DNA of 64,000 nt. It comes from Bacillota bacterium. Its GTDB lineage: Bacteria; Bacillota; Clostridia; Tissierellales; Peptoniphilaceae. Numbering within the stretch: position 1 is the first letter of the stretch; the number at the start of each line of letters is the position of its first letter. The stretch lies in the NCBI GenBank assembly GCA_028724185.1, contig JAQYDN010000001.1, forward strand, positions 124,001 to 188,000, given 5' to 3'. Of the stretch, positions 37,694-47,879 are shown piece after piece. The position numbers were made by a program, and so were the translations under genes. The notes beneath the pieces are model-generated. The model searched no databases and was not told the origin of the DNA. It worked only from the letters and a program-made list of their open reading frames with translations.

Positions 37694-38433
37694 GCCTTCA
37701 CCTCGCACTTTGAAAACCATCTCGCCGTCGCAAGCGTCAACGTGACAAAGAGCGCGACAGACAGGATGCAGGGTAGCGCCAAGGCGGTATCTGTAACCAT
37801 CGCATCTCCCGCCCCCGCGATCAACCCGTTCGGCAAAACGTGCAGAATAGGAACCATTAGCCGAGTACCCCACGCGTAGGGACAATACAGCCAATAAGGT
37901 CCGTCTGCAAACAGAAGTCCGAGGACCGCGCCGAGCGCCGTATTTCCCACGACGCTCGCGACAAAGCCGATCTTCTTTGCGAGAAACAGGCAGAGGGGGA
38001 TCTGCCAGAGATTGACCAAAAGGAGGAGCGCACTCGCAAGAGCGAGCGTCCCCCACGCGTAGTCCGACTGGACCGCGAGACTGATCGAGGGCTGTAGAAT
38101 GCCCACACTCGCCATGTGAATGAACTCCGCGACGCTCAGATAGATCGCGGCCACGGCGACTTTCGACATCCAACAGGCCTTTAAGTCGATGTCGAGCGGA
38201 AACACGGCCCTGTACTTCAGCTTTCTATCTTCCCTTTGGTGTATGAGCGCAGGGATCAGCGAGAGCGTCGCCGGCATCAGGACGACGTACCACCAGTTGT
38301 AGGCGTTCGACGAAAAATAATACGGCATGATTACAAAGGCGTGCAGCACCGCCACGAGGGGCGCTACGACGATTAATTTCTTTAAAAAACTACGTTTATG
38401 TTTTAAATGTTCGGCGAGAAGATACTGTCTCAT
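37690..38433 (-). CDS. ABC-2 permease (lantibiotic-immunity EG type)
   Basis: LLAEHLKHKRSFLKKLIVVAPL; overlapping start/stop with neighbours. Confidence 0.85.
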   Translation of the reverse strand: MRQYLLAEHLKHKRSFLKKLIVVAPLVAVLHAFVIMPYYFSSNAYNWWYVVLMPATLSLIPALIHQREDRKLKYRAVFPLDIDLKACWMSKVAVAAIYLSVAEFIHMASVGILQPSISLAVQSDYAWGTLALASALLLLVNLWQIPLCLFLAKKIGFVASVVGNTALGAVLGLLFADGPYWLYCPYAWGTRLMVPILHVLPNGLIAGAGDAMVTDTALALPCILSVALFVTLTLATARWFSKCEVKA

Positions 38434-39134
38434 ATCGCGCCGCCTCCTCTTCGGACGACGTCCATAAAGACGGCCTCCAAATCTTCGCCGCGATTCGCGC
38501 GTTCCTGATACTCCAGTTTTCCTCGGTCGATGATTCCGATGTAATCGGCGATCTGCTCAACTTCCGCGAGAATGTGGCTCGATAAGATGACGGTCATGCC
38601 CTTGTCGGGGAAACTCCTGATCAGCTCGCGCAGCTTCTCGATCCCGAGCGGGTCGAGTCCGTTGGTCGGCTCGTCCAAAATCAAGAGCTTCGGGCGATTT
38701 AAGAGCGCAAGCGCGATGCCGAGCCTCTGTTTCATGCCGAGCGAAAACTTGCCGCTCCTCTTTTTCCCGGTGTCCTCCAAGCCGACGACTTCGAGCACCT
38801 CGTCGATCCTCGACTCGGGAAGTCCCAAGAGCAGCGTCCGCACCTTTAAATTCTCCCGCGCCGTCAAGTTCTCATACAATGGCGGCGTCTCGATCAGCGC
38901 TCCGATGTCGGCGAGATCCGCCCTGCTCCACGCGTGTCCGTCAAAAAAGACCTCTCCCGAAGTCCTATGCATCATGCCGCTCAATATCTTGAGCGCCGTC
39001 GACTTCCCCGCGCCGTTCGGTCCGAGCAATCCGTAGACCGAATGAGTCGGAACGCGTAGAGAGATGTGATCGACCGCGTTTTTTCCGTCAAACGTCTTCG
39101 TCAAATTCTCCGTTTTTACGATATATGTTTCCAT
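38430..39134 (-). CDS. ABC transporter ATP-binding protein (lantibiotic/bacitracin F type)
   Basis: LLGPNGAGKSTALKILSGM, FSLGMKQRLGIALALLNRPKLLILDEPTNGLDP. Confidence 0.94.
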   Translation of the reverse strand: METYIVKTENLTKTFDGKNAVDHISLRVPTHSVYGLLGPNGAGKSTALKILSGMMHRTSGEVFFDGHAWSRADLADIGALIETPPLYENLTARENLKVRTLLLGLPESRIDEVLEVVGLEDTGKKRSGKFSLGMKQRLGIALALLNRPKLLILDEPTNGLDPLGIEKLRELIRSFPDKGMTVILSSHILAEVEQIADYIGIIDRGKLEYQERANRGEDLEAVFMDVVRRGGGAI

Positions 39135-39153
39135 GTTTTCCTCCTTTACGTAA

Positions 39154-39187
39154 AGTATAAAAAAGAAGTTTAAGGATTCTATAAGGA
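39154..39187 (-). promoter_or_regulatory. Promoter region with TAAGGA direct repeat at 11-bp spacing
   Basis: TAAGGA at 39171 and 39182; minus-strand -10 TATACT at 39154-39159. Confidence 0.4.
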
Positions 39188-39304
39188 GCGGAGAAAATCT
39201 CCGGCGACGTCGATCGGCGCCGAGGTAATTTTAAATATACATTTTTCGGGTACAGTTATAATAGCACGTTACAAACCGGAATAGAGAAAAGGAGTTCGAA
39301 CGAC

Positions 39305-41059
39305 ATGAACATAACGGCAGCAGAAGCGCTTCTTAGAGAACTGAAACTGTGGGGCGTCGATCATATGTACGGTATTCCGGGATCGTCTCTGAACGGCCTG
39401 ATGAACGCTCTTCGCAAAGAAGGTAAAGACGGCATCCGATATATCCAGGTCAGACACGAATCGGCCGGCGCGATGGCGGCCTCCGCGGAATATAAGCTCT
39501 CGGGGCACATCGGCGTCGCGTTCGGATCGGGCGGACCGGGGTCGACCAATCTTACCAACGGCCTCTTCGACGCGTTGATGGACGGCTCCCCGATGCTCGC
39601 CATCGTCGCGCAATCGGCCTCCACCAATCAAAATACACACGCCTTTCAGGAAATGGAGATGCTCCCGTTCTTCGAAAACGTGTCGGTCTACAACGGCAAG
39701 GCCATGAGCGCGGAACAAATTCCGTACATGGTAAACGACGCGATCCGAACCGCCTTCGAGCGAAAGGGGCCGGCGGTCCTCATCCTCCACAACGACTTTA
39801 TGGAAGAGGAGATCGACTACGAACCCACCGACGGCGCGGTCAAGGAGATCCCCAAGCTAAAGCCCGCGAAGCCGAATGCCGAGGAAGTTGCCGAGATCGC
39901 CCGCGAAATCAGAGACGCCGAAAATCCCATGCTCTATTTGGGACGCGGCGCCATCGAATACCGGGATCTCGCCGTGGAGGTCGCGGAAATATTTAACCTC
40001 CCCGTCGTCACGTCGGCTCCCTCCGTCGGGCTCTCCTTCCCCGCCGACCACCCGAACTTTATGGGCAGCTTCGGGCGACTCGGCACCAAGCCCGCCACTG
40101 AGAGCATCTTCGCCTCCGACCTCATCTTGTTTGTCGGCTCGTCGCATCCGTTCGCGCGCTTTTGGCCGGCCTCGACCAAGGTCGTCCAAGTGAACCACAG
40201 CTTCAGAGAGATCGGAAGACAGCTTAAGGCCGACGATTCGCTCGTCGCGGATGCGGGCGACTTCTTTAAGGCGCTCCTGGAGACGGGCATCGCGCGAAAA
40301 GAGGGACCCGTCTTGCGCGCCGCAAGACGCAATATGGACAACTGGAGACGGTATTTGAAGAGGCAGGCGGACCGGGAAGGCGACGTCATCTACTACGAAT
40401 CCGTCCTGCAAAAAGTCAAGGAGTACGCGGAAGACGACGCCGTCTTCGCCTTGGGCGTCGGCAACAACAAGACCCACGCGATCCGAATGCTCCCGCTAAG
40501 TGAGGCGCAGACATTTACCATGTCCGGCTGGTTCGCCACGCTCGGCTATTCGACGCCCGCGGCGATCGGCGCGTATCTGCAATACCCCGACAGACAGATC
40601 TGGTCGATCGTGGGCGACGGCGGCTTTGCGATGAACAATCAGGAAATCCTGACGCAGGCCAAATACGAGATGCCCATCATCAATGTCGTCGTCACCGACA
40701 TGAACCTCGGATTTATCAAACACGCTCAACTGGAAGACTTTAAAGATTCCTTCGGCGTCGACATCCAATACACGGACTGGGCGAAGGTCGGGGAAGGCCT
40801 GGGCGCCGTCGCGTTTAACGTCAGCACGAAGGAAGAGCTGGCGGAGGCGTTTGAAGAGGCCATCCGCTTAAACAAAGAAGGCAACCGCAAGCCGATCGTC
40901 ATCGACGCACACGTCGTCTACGAAGATCCGCTCGACACCGCCGTGATGAAGATCGATCCGAATCAATTCTCGAGAGAAGAAATCGACGAGTACCTGAGAG
41001 AAAACGACATCGAAGATCAACCCCTTCTATACGACTTGATCGACGAAGAATGTCGATAA
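39305..41059 (+). CDS. Pyruvate oxidase (TPP/FAD-dependent)
   Basis: YGIPGSSLNGLMNAL, RHESAGAMAASAEYKLSG, FGSGGPGSTNLTNGLFDA, GDGGFAMNNQEILTQAKYEMPIINVVVTDMNLGFIK; Pox-like C-terminus. Confidence 0.85.
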   Translation: MNITAAEALLRELKLWGVDHMYGIPGSSLNGLMNALRKEGKDGIRYIQVRHESAGAMAASAEYKLSGHIGVAFGSGGPGSTNLTNGLFDALMDGSPMLAIVAQSASTNQNTHAFQEMEMLPFFENVSVYNGKAMSAEQIPYMVNDAIRTAFERKGPAVLILHNDFMEEEIDYEPTDGAVKEIPKLKPAKPNAEEVAEIAREIRDAENPMLYLGRGAIEYRDLAVEVAEIFNLPVVTSAPSVGLSFPADHPNFMGSFGRLGTKPATESIFASDLILFVGSSHPFARFWPASTKVVQVNHSFREIGRQLKADDSLVADAGDFFKALLETGIARKEGPVLRAARRNMDNWRRYLKRQADREGDVIYYESVLQKVKEYAEDDAVFALGVGNNKTHAIRMLPLSEAQTFTMSGWFATLGYSTPAAIGAYLQYPDRQIWSIVGDGGFAMNNQEILTQAKYEMPIINVVVTDMNLGFIKHAQLEDFKDSFGVDIQYTDWAKVGEGLGAVAFNVSTKEELAEAFEEAIRLNKEGNRKPIVIDAHVVYEDPLDTAVMKIDPNQFSREEIDEYLRENDIEDQPLLYDLIDEECR

Positions 41060-41071
41060 TCACCCATCTAG

Positions 41072-41107
41072 AAAAGGCATGAGGGACGTGTGTCCCTCAT
41101 GCCTTTT
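41072..41107 (+). terminator. Terminator of pyruvate oxidase gene
   Basis: AAAAGGCATGAGGGA-CGTGTG-TCCCTCATGCCTTTTT. Confidence 0.9.
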
Positions 41108-41136
41108 TGATGTTTCGACGGATCTTTCCGATCGTC

Positions 41137-41454
41137 TTATCGCTTCCGAAACTTATGCACGATCTCCTCGAGGGCGACCGCCAGGACCATGAAAATCGCA
41201 CACACCATGCCCATATTCGGTCCGATCGAACGGCCGATATAGCGTCCCTTCGACAGCGATAGACGGTAGATCGCGATTCCGAAGAGATACACGTCTCGGC
41301 CGCTTCCGCCCCGATCGTAGGCCCCCGCGTAGCCGAAATATATCGCGATCGCCATGGCGACCATGGCGACGGCAAATCCGATCGCCATCGCGAGCAGGAT
41401 GCGACGGCTCTTTTTCACGTTCTTCGTTTTTTCATCTCTCTTCCCCCAGTACAT
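41137..41454 (-). CDS. Hypothetical small membrane protein
   Basis: 105 aa, two clear TM segments; between LtaS-like gene and convergent terminator. Confidence 0.55.
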   Translation of the reverse strand: MYWGKRDEKTKNVKKSRRILLAMAIGFAVAMVAMAIAIYFGYAGAYDRGGSGRDVYLFGIAIYRLSLSKGRYIGRSIGPNMGMVCAIFMVLAVALEEIVHKFRKR

Positions 41455-41472
41455 TTCAAAAACAAAAAACTT

Positions 41473-43320
41473 CTATATCTCAGACGACTTCTCCGTGCTC
41501 AAATCTTCTCCGTCTCCGTAAGAGAGATGGGTCGTATGGTAATACTGGATCCACCGATGCCTCAAACTCTTCTCCACCGTCTCCGCGTTCGGATGGCTCG
41601 TCAATTTCCCCTCTTCCGACTTGTAGGAGGCGGCGTCGAAGGGAAAGCTCTTCGCCCGATCGACCAGGTATTGGACGTAGGGCGATTTGAAGCCCATCTT
41701 GTCGAGCGCATAGGCGAATAACAAGTAGTTGCTGAAATAAGGCCCTTCGCCCTTAAACTCGTCCCCCAGGACTCGCTTCGCCGCAGAGTTCGCCCAGATG
41801 ATATACGGGGTCGTGTAGTTGGAAAGCCACCCTTCGGGCGTTTCGAGGTTATTGTCGATGTCCATCATCGGATAAATTTCACCCTCCGAGCCGAGCCTCG
41901 CCAGGTGGTCTCCGAAAAAGATCAAGACGACGGGCGTCTCTCTCTTTTCCAATTCCCGGGTCATATTCAACAGCTGATCGGCCGTGTCCTTGACTCCGTA
42001 GAGATAATTATTGGCGCTGTTGTATTCCTCGTCGCTTCCCGTAAAACTCGCGCGATCCAAGTAGTCGCCGATGCCCTTATTCTCCGTGCTGTATGGCGTA
42101 TGGTTCTGCATGGTCGTGACCAGATTAAAGTAGGGCTTACTCTTATCCCTTCGGTCGTAATGTTCGACGACGAGCGAAAAGAGAATGCTGTCGGGGAAGT
42201 AGTCCCCGGAACCGTTTACGAAGTATCGATCGAAATAATTTTCCGAATATAGAAACGTATCGATCCCCAGGTATTGATTCGTATTGATCCGGTTGTAGAA
42301 TTTCCCCGTAAACGGGTGCATCGCCGCGGTCGCATACCCCCGTGACTTCAACATCCAGGCGAAGGAGTTTCGGTTCTTTATATAGGGCGCCTGGCTGTAG
42401 ACGCCGGCCAGGACATTGCGCTCTGTCTCGATCGTTCCGCCGCCGAAACAGTAATTTTGTATATTCCCGTGGATGCTCTCTTCCTGCAGCGTCCTAAACG
42501 ACGCGTAGACGTCGGGTCGCATCTTCGCCCCCTTCGACTCCAAATCCGCAAAGGACTCCCTGAGCATTAAAATAATATCCACCTTCTTGTCCTCACTCGG
42601 CATCGACTCCTTATACGAGGCGAGGACGGCCTCGGCCTTTTCGGGATCGTAGCCCTCCGGCGGCCTGTCGTGGAGGTCTCGGTACGCGTAGGTAAACGTG
42701 TAAATCATGCCCCGGTCCTTTGCCCTCTCGACTTCGATATAGGGGTGAAATCGATGCATCGAATTGTCCCAGTAGCGATCCCGATCGACCATGACCGCAT
42801 TCAGCGCCCAGGCACCTACGACGAGCGAAACGACGAGTCCCGCGACACGTTGGGCGTTTGTGAGATGTGACTTTAAAAACTTGACGAGCAGACATCCCGA
42901 GACGATCAGGCATAGGAGGTAGGCGCCGTGCAACTTTTGAAGGCGGATCGGATTTCCGTCCTCCACCATGTCGAAGGCTTCCTTTAAAAGCCTCAAGTCG
43001 GTCGCGCGAACATTGTCCGAGCGGTAAAATAGCTTGTTTTGGTTCGCGACGCCCATGGATAAGATGAGCAAGCCCGCGACGATGAAACTGCCGCCGACGC
43101 TCCCGGTCACGAAATACAGGATAAACATGACGATCAATACCGGCAGGTAGTTCATGGCGAGGACGACGGGAGCGCGCACAAAGCTCGGGATAATCGTCGG
43201 ATCGACCGTTTGGTCGATAAAGAGCATGCTGGCGAGCGTCAGGATAAAAGATAAGGCAAAAATCAGAATGACATCTCTGAGAAACAGCCGCTTCGTCGAT
43301 TTTTTCACGCTCTTTTTCAT
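41473..43320 (-). CDS. LTA synthase-like membrane sulfatase
   Basis: Five N-terminal TM, then VDIILMLRESFAD...ETERNVLAG...AMHPFTGKFYNR...FFGDHLARLG. Confidence 0.88.
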   Translation of the reverse strand: MKKSVKKSTKRLFLRDVILIFALSFILTLASMLFIDQTVDPTIIPSFVRAPVVLAMNYLPVLIVMFILYFVTGSVGGSFIVAGLLILSMGVANQNKLFYRSDNVRATDLRLLKEAFDMVEDGNPIRLQKLHGAYLLCLIVSGCLLVKFLKSHLTNAQRVAGLVVSLVVGAWALNAVMVDRDRYWDNSMHRFHPYIEVERAKDRGMIYTFTYAYRDLHDRPPEGYDPEKAEAVLASYKESMPSEDKKVDIILMLRESFADLESKGAKMRPDVYASFRTLQEESIHGNIQNYCFGGGTIETERNVLAGVYSQAPYIKNRNSFAWMLKSRGYATAAMHPFTGKFYNRINTNQYLGIDTFLYSENYFDRYFVNGSGDYFPDSILFSLVVEHYDRRDKSKPYFNLVTTMQNHTPYSTENKGIGDYLDRASFTGSDEEYNSANNYLYGVKDTADQLLNMTRELEKRETPVVLIFFGDHLARLGSEGEIYPMMDIDNNLETPEGWLSNYTTPYIIWANSAAKRVLGDEFKGEGPYFSNYLLFAYALDKMGFKSPYVQYLVDRAKSFPFDAASYKSEEGKLTSHPNAETVEKSLRHRWIQYYHTTHLSYGDGEDLSTEKSSEI

Positions 43321-43476
43321 ATGCTCTCCTCGTGTTATGGCCCGTGTTCTTATTTCAAGCCGACCTATGCGAGCGATGGCACGCGGTCAAGCAAGACGCG
43401 CGTGCTTTCGATACATCCCCCCGCACCCTCGTCAAACGCCGGATGTCCGAAACGACCGTCCGCGCGATGGCTTCTC

Positions 43477-44361
43477 CTAATTATTTCCCATCAGTTCGTC
43501 GCAAATTTCCCTGTAGAGGTATTCGTAGGCGCTCCCTCTCACCCAAATAAAGGTAAAGTCGTGGTAGACGTGAAAGTCCTTCAGTTCGATCGTCTTCAAG
43601 GTCCCTTTATTCAAATAATTTTCCGCGGCTGGATAGTAGAGAAACGAGATGCCCAAGTCTTCCTCGAGCATCTGTAAGACGGTATGCATGCCGTTAATTT
43701 GGATCGTTCGCTTAAAATCGCCCAGCGAGAGATTTTGCAATTTCAATTGGTTTTCGAGGATTGAGCGCGTCCCGCTCCCCTCTTCTCTCACCAAGAGCGT
43801 CTCGTCCAACAGATCCGAAAGTCTCCCCGTCTTATGCGAGATCGAATGATCCTTCCCGCAGACGGGAACGAACTTCGCTTCCCGATAGATCAACGACTCG
43901 AAAAATTTCCTGTCGAAGGCGCCCTCTACGAGCGCAAACTGGATATCGCCGTCTCGCAACTTCTTCTCCAACACCTCGGTGTTGTTGATCTCCACGTCGA
44001 TCCTGCTCTCGGGATGTTTTTTCATATACCGCGCGAGCGGCTTGGCGATGACGTATTCGCCGATCGTCATCGTGACGCCCATATTAATCGGCGGCATCGA
44101 CTTTTCCGGCTCCAGAAGGTATTTCTTTAGGAGCGCCTCGTCGTTTCGAATCGAGATCGACGCGTCCCTTAGAACTTTTCCCGCCTCGGTTAAGTTCATC
44201 TTCTTTCCCGAGTAATAAAATAACTTCTTTCCATAGTACTCTTCCAAAAAACGAATGTGTCCCGACACGGCGGGCTGGGTTATATTTAACCGCTTGGAGG
44301 CCTCCGTTAAATTCTTCGTCTCCGTCACGGTCAAAAAAGTATTCATTCTGAAATCTTGCAC
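43477..44361 (-). CDS. LysR-family transcriptional regulator
   Basis: FLTVTETKNLTEASKRLNITQPAVSGHIRFLEEYYGKKLFYY HTH. Confidence 0.93.
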   Translation of the reverse strand: MQDFRMNTFLTVTETKNLTEASKRLNITQPAVSGHIRFLEEYYGKKLFYYSGKKMNLTEAGKVLRDASISIRNDEALLKKYLLEPEKSMPPINMGVTMTIGEYVIAKPLARYMKKHPESRIDVEINNTEVLEKKLRDGDIQFALVEGAFDRKFFESLIYREAKFVPVCGKDHSISHKTGRLSDLLDETLLVREEGSGTRSILENQLKLQNLSLGDFKRTIQINGMHTVLQMLEEDLGISFLYYPAAENYLNKGTLKTIELKDFHVYHDFTFIWVRGSAYEYLYREICDELMGNN

Positions 44362-44488
44362 AGCATCACATCCTTCCGATAATTATAACTTAAAATGATA
44401 GCTACATCAAAATACTTAATTTTAAATTAGACTTCAAAGGTAGTATCATAGGAGACGTCATCATATCGTTTTATAGGAGGAACGTCAT

Positions 44489-45526
44489 ATGCATTTTTTT
44501 AAAGAAAACTGGAAGGGGCTCTTGGCCTGCCTCGCCATCGCCGTACCGTCGTGGCTGTTGGGGAAACAATTCCCCATTGTCGGCGGACCCGTCATCTCTA
44601 TTCTCGTCGGCATGATCGTCACACTCTTTTGGAAAGAAAAGGGCGGCGCGGCGAGCGGGATTAAATTTACCTCAAAGTACATCCTTCAGGCGGCCGTCGT
44701 CTTTTTAGGTTTCGGTATGAACTTAAGCGTCATCATGCAGACGGGTAAGCAGTCGCTGCCCATTATCATCTCGACGATCGCCGTCTCGCTCATCGTGGCC
44801 TATCTGCTCCACAGAGCGATGAACATCCCCTCGAAGACCGCGACGCTCGTCGGTGTCGGATCCTCGATCTGCGGGGGCTCCGCCATCGCCGCGACCGCCC
44901 CGGTCATCGAGGCCGACGACGACGAGGTCGCACAGGCCATCGCCGTCATCTTCTTCTTTAACGTCTTGGCGGCCATCTTCTTCCCGATGTTCGGTTCCGC
45001 CCTCGGCTTTTCGACGGCATCGGGCGAGTCCTTCGGCATCTTCGCGGGAACCGCCATCAACGACACCTCCTCGGTCACCGCGGCGGCGGCGACTTGGGAC
45101 AGCATGTACGGTCTCGGGACCGCGACACTCGACAAGGCCGTCACCGTCAAATTGACGCGGACCCTCGCCATCATCCCGATTACTCTCGTCCTCGCGGGCA
45201 TTCGCACGAGCCGGGCGAAAAAGTCGGGCGGCGAAGGCAACAAGGTCAGCATCAAAAAGATTTTCCCGTGGTTCGTCCTCTTCTTTTTACTCGCATCCAT
45301 CTTTACGACCGTCTTAATCGCAGGCGGCGTCTCGACCGATGCGTTCGCACCCGTCAAGGATCTCAGTAAATTCCTCATCGTCATGGCGATGGGCGCGATC
45401 GGCTTAAACAGCAATATCGTCAAACTCATCAAGACGGGCGGAAAGCCGCTCGTCCTGGGCGCGTGCTGTTGGGCCGCTATCACGGGCGTAAGCCTTCTTA
45501 TGCAACACGTGATGGGCATTTGGTAA
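44489..45526 (+). CDS. YeiH-family putative sulfate/sulfite exporter
   Basis: [52 protein letters not shown]; divergent from LysR. Confidence 0.9.
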   Translation: MHFFKENWKGLLACLAIAVPSWLLGKQFPIVGGPVISILVGMIVTLFWKEKGGAASGIKFTSKYILQAAVVFLGFGMNLSVIMQTGKQSLPIIISTIAVSLIVAYLLHRAMNIPSKTATLVGVGSSICGGSAIAATAPVIEADDDEVAQAIAVIFFFNVLAAIFFPMFGSALGFSTASGESFGIFAGTAINDTSSVTAAAATWDSMYGLGTATLDKAVTVKLTRTLAIIPITLVLAGIRTSRAKKSGGEGNKVSIKKIFPWFVLFFLLASIFTTVLIAGGVSTDAFAPVKDLSKFLIVMAMGAIGLNSNIVKLIKTGGKPLVLGACCWAAITGVSLLMQHVMGIW

Positions 45527-45536
45527 GGCACGAGAC

Positions 45537-45573
45537 AAAAAAGTAGTCGATCATACGATCGACTACTTTTTTT
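45537..45573. terminator. Terminator between convergent yeiH and OpuC-type operon
   Basis: AAAAAAGTAGTCGATCATACGATCGACTACTTTTTTT. Confidence 0.9.
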
Positions 45574-45625
45574 GTGGGCAATGGTCTCGCCGCGTAGGCT
45601 ATTTCTACGCGACTGACGGTCTTTT

Positions 45626-46270
45626 CTAAACCTTCGTCGCGGTTTTCGGTTTTAATTTCTTCTCGATCGCTCCGAGTATCAAGTCGGAGATGACCGCCAT
45701 CAACGCCGTCGGGATGGCGCCCGCTATAATGATCGGACCGCCGTTTGCGACCGTGATGCCCCGCGTAATGATGTCTCCGAGGCCGCCCGCACCTATAAAG
45801 GTACCGACCGCCGTCACGCCGATGGCGACGACGAGCGCATTGCGGATGCCGCCCATGATGATCGAAATCGCCAGCGGAAATTCCACTTTTCGTATCACCT
45901 GCATTTTCGTCATACCCATCCCCGTCGCCGCGTCGATGAGCGCCGGCGTCACGGAATGGATGCCCGATACGGTATTTTTAAGAATCGGTAAAATCGAGTA
46001 CAGAAATACCGAGACGACGACCGTGTTCGGTCCCGTGCCGATCGCAAACATTAAGATCGCGAGCATCGCAAGGGACGGGATCGTCTGCAAGACGTTGGCG
46101 ATTCCCACCGCCACGTTCGAAAGCCTTCCCCTCCGCGCGATAAAAAATCCCAAAGGGATCGCCACGATCGCCGCGAATAAGACGCCGTAGACCGATATCA
46201 GAAAATGTCGAATAAACTGAGAAAAGACGTAGCTTCCGTTTTGCGAATAATACAAAAATACGTCGCTCAT
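45626..46270 (-). CDS. Osmoprotectant ABC transporter permease (OpuCD-like)
   Basis: DAATGMGMTKMQVIRKVEFPLAISIIMGGIRNALVVAIG. Confidence 0.9.
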   Translation of the reverse strand: MSDVFLYYSQNGSYVFSQFIRHFLISVYGVLFAAIVAIPLGFFIARRGRLSNVAVGIANVLQTIPSLAMLAILMFAIGTGPNTVVVSVFLYSILPILKNTVSGIHSVTPALIDAATGMGMTKMQVIRKVEFPLAISIIMGGIRNALVVAIGVTAVGTFIGAGGLGDIITRGITVANGGPIIIAGAIPTALMAVISDLILGAIEKKLKPKTATKV

Positions 46271-47241
46271 TCTTTTTCCCCCTTCACGATATCGTCAAAT
46301 ATTCTATATTGCTTATCCGTTTCCGTTCCTTCAAAGTAATTGTGTTCTTCCAAAAATTCCCTCGCGACCTCCGACGGTTCGACCAAATCTTCGTCGGCGC
46401 GCCGATTGAGCTCTTGCATCGTCTCGGTCGATATCTTTCCGCAAAGCTTCAATATGACCTCGTAGACCTCGGGATGCTTCTTCGCGATCTCAAGCGTCGA
46501 TACGGGCGAGCAGTCGTAGGGCGGAAAAAGCTTCCTGTCGTCCTCCAACAACACGAGGTCGTAGGAGGCGATCTTTCCGTCCGTCGAGTATCCGAGCACG
46601 ACGTCCATTTCGCCTGTCGCAAGCGCCGTGTAGACGAGGCCGATCTGCATCGGATAGATCTGGTTGAATTTAAATCCGTAGAGATCTTGGAAAGCCTCGT
46701 AGCCGTCGCCCTTCCGCGTAATCCACGCCGTATCGACGCCCACGCGGAGATCACCCTTTAATTTTTCAAGATCCGATACCTTCTTGACGTCGTGCTCTTC
46801 GGCGAACTCCTTTGTCACCATAAAGGCGTAGGTATTCTCAAAGCCGAACGACGGATACCACAGGCGGTTCCACCGCTTATAGTACTCGTCCTGAACGACC
46901 TTCATCGCCTCGTCGGGATCTTTGATCGGCTCCATGCCGAGTTCTCCCGTAAGCGCCGTCCCGGTGTACATACCGCCGACGACGTTGACGTCGCCTTTGA
47001 GCATGGCGATATGATTTAGGATGGACGAAGACAGATTCGGGATCATGTCCACCTTAAGGTCGGTGTCGTGTTCGATCATCTGCGCGACGATCTCGCCGAG
47101 GATCAACCGCTCCGTGTTCGATCCCGACGCCACGACGATATCTTCATCCGTATTTGCGCCGATCCCCGGAAGTGTACAGGATGTCGTAAGCGCCATAAGC
47201 ACGAGTAAGAGCGCGGCAATGGTTCTTTTAAACTTCATCAT
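46267..47241 (-). CDS. Osmoprotectant-binding lipoprotein (OpuCC-like)
   Basis: Lipoprotein signal MKFKRTIAALLLVLMALTTSC; IVVASGSNTERLILGEIVAQMIE; LYGFKFNQIYPMQIGLVYTALATGEMDVVLGYSTDG. Confidence 0.92.
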   Translation of the reverse strand: MMKFKRTIAALLLVLMALTTSCTLPGIGANTDEDIVVASGSNTERLILGEIVAQMIEHDTDLKVDMIPNLSSSILNHIAMLKGDVNVVGGMYTGTALTGELGMEPIKDPDEAMKVVQDEYYKRWNRLWYPSFGFENTYAFMVTKEFAEEHDVKKVSDLEKLKGDLRVGVDTAWITRKGDGYEAFQDLYGFKFNQIYPMQIGLVYTALATGEMDVVLGYSTDGKIASYDLVLLEDDRKLFPPYDCSPVSTLEIAKKHPEVYEVILKLCGKISTETMQELNRRADEDLVEPSEVAREFLEEHNYFEGTETDKQYRIFDDIVKGEKE

Positions 47242-47879
47242 GCCACCTCGCTTGTCTTTTGCGGTGTGAGTTTCTGTTCGAGCTTGCCGAGCGCGAAGTC
47301 GAGAAGGAGCGCGATCAATGTCACGGGGATCGTACCCCATACGACCATCGGCATAATGGCGTTGTCGAGCCCGTTAAAGATGTAGTCTCCGAGTCCCCCC
47401 GCGCCGACATACGACGCGAGCGTCGCCCAGGCGAGGACGTAGACCGTCGATAGCCGAATACCGCTCATAATGATAGGCATCGCCATCGGGATTTGCACCT
47501 TAAATAAAATCTGCCGAGGCGTCATGCCCATTCCCTTCGCCGCATCGACCAAATTATCGTCGACCCCGGAGATGCCGAGGTATGCATTACGCATAATCGG
47601 CAAGAGCGAATAGATAAACAGCGCCACGATGGCCGGCTTGACGCCGACGCCGAAGAGCGGAATCATAAGCGCCAGAAGGGCAAACGACGGGACCGTTTGA
47701 AGTACCGAGGCGATCGCCATCACGACCTTCGCCGCCGATTCCGACTTCGTCAGCAAAATTCCGATCGGTACGGCCACGAGGATGCCGAGTCCCAGCGATA
47801 TCGCCGATATATACAGGTGCTCCAAACACTTTTGCAGTATATCCGCATAATTTTGAACGAAGAAATCAATCACTGACAT
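47238..47879 (-). CDS. Osmoprotectant ABC transporter permease (OpuCB-like)
   Basis: DAAKGMGMTPRQILFKVQIPMAMPIIMSGIR. Confidence 0.9.
   Translation of the reverse strand: MSVIDFFVQNYADILQKCLEHLYISAISLGLGILVAVPIGILLTKSESAAKVVMAIASVLQTVPSFALLALMIPLFGVGVKPAIVALFIYSLLPIMRNAYLGISGVDDNLVDAAKGMGMTPRQILFKVQIPMAMPIIMSGIRLSTVYVLAWATLASYVGAGGLGDYIFNGLDNAIMPMVVWGTIPVTLIALLLDFALGKLEQKLTPQKTSEVA

Noticed and set aside
36956-38173. Single 405-aa permease ORF as annotated by the ORF track
   Set aside because: The first about 160 residues overlap the upstream permease gene in another frame; the real start is MMRALRSECYK at 37693
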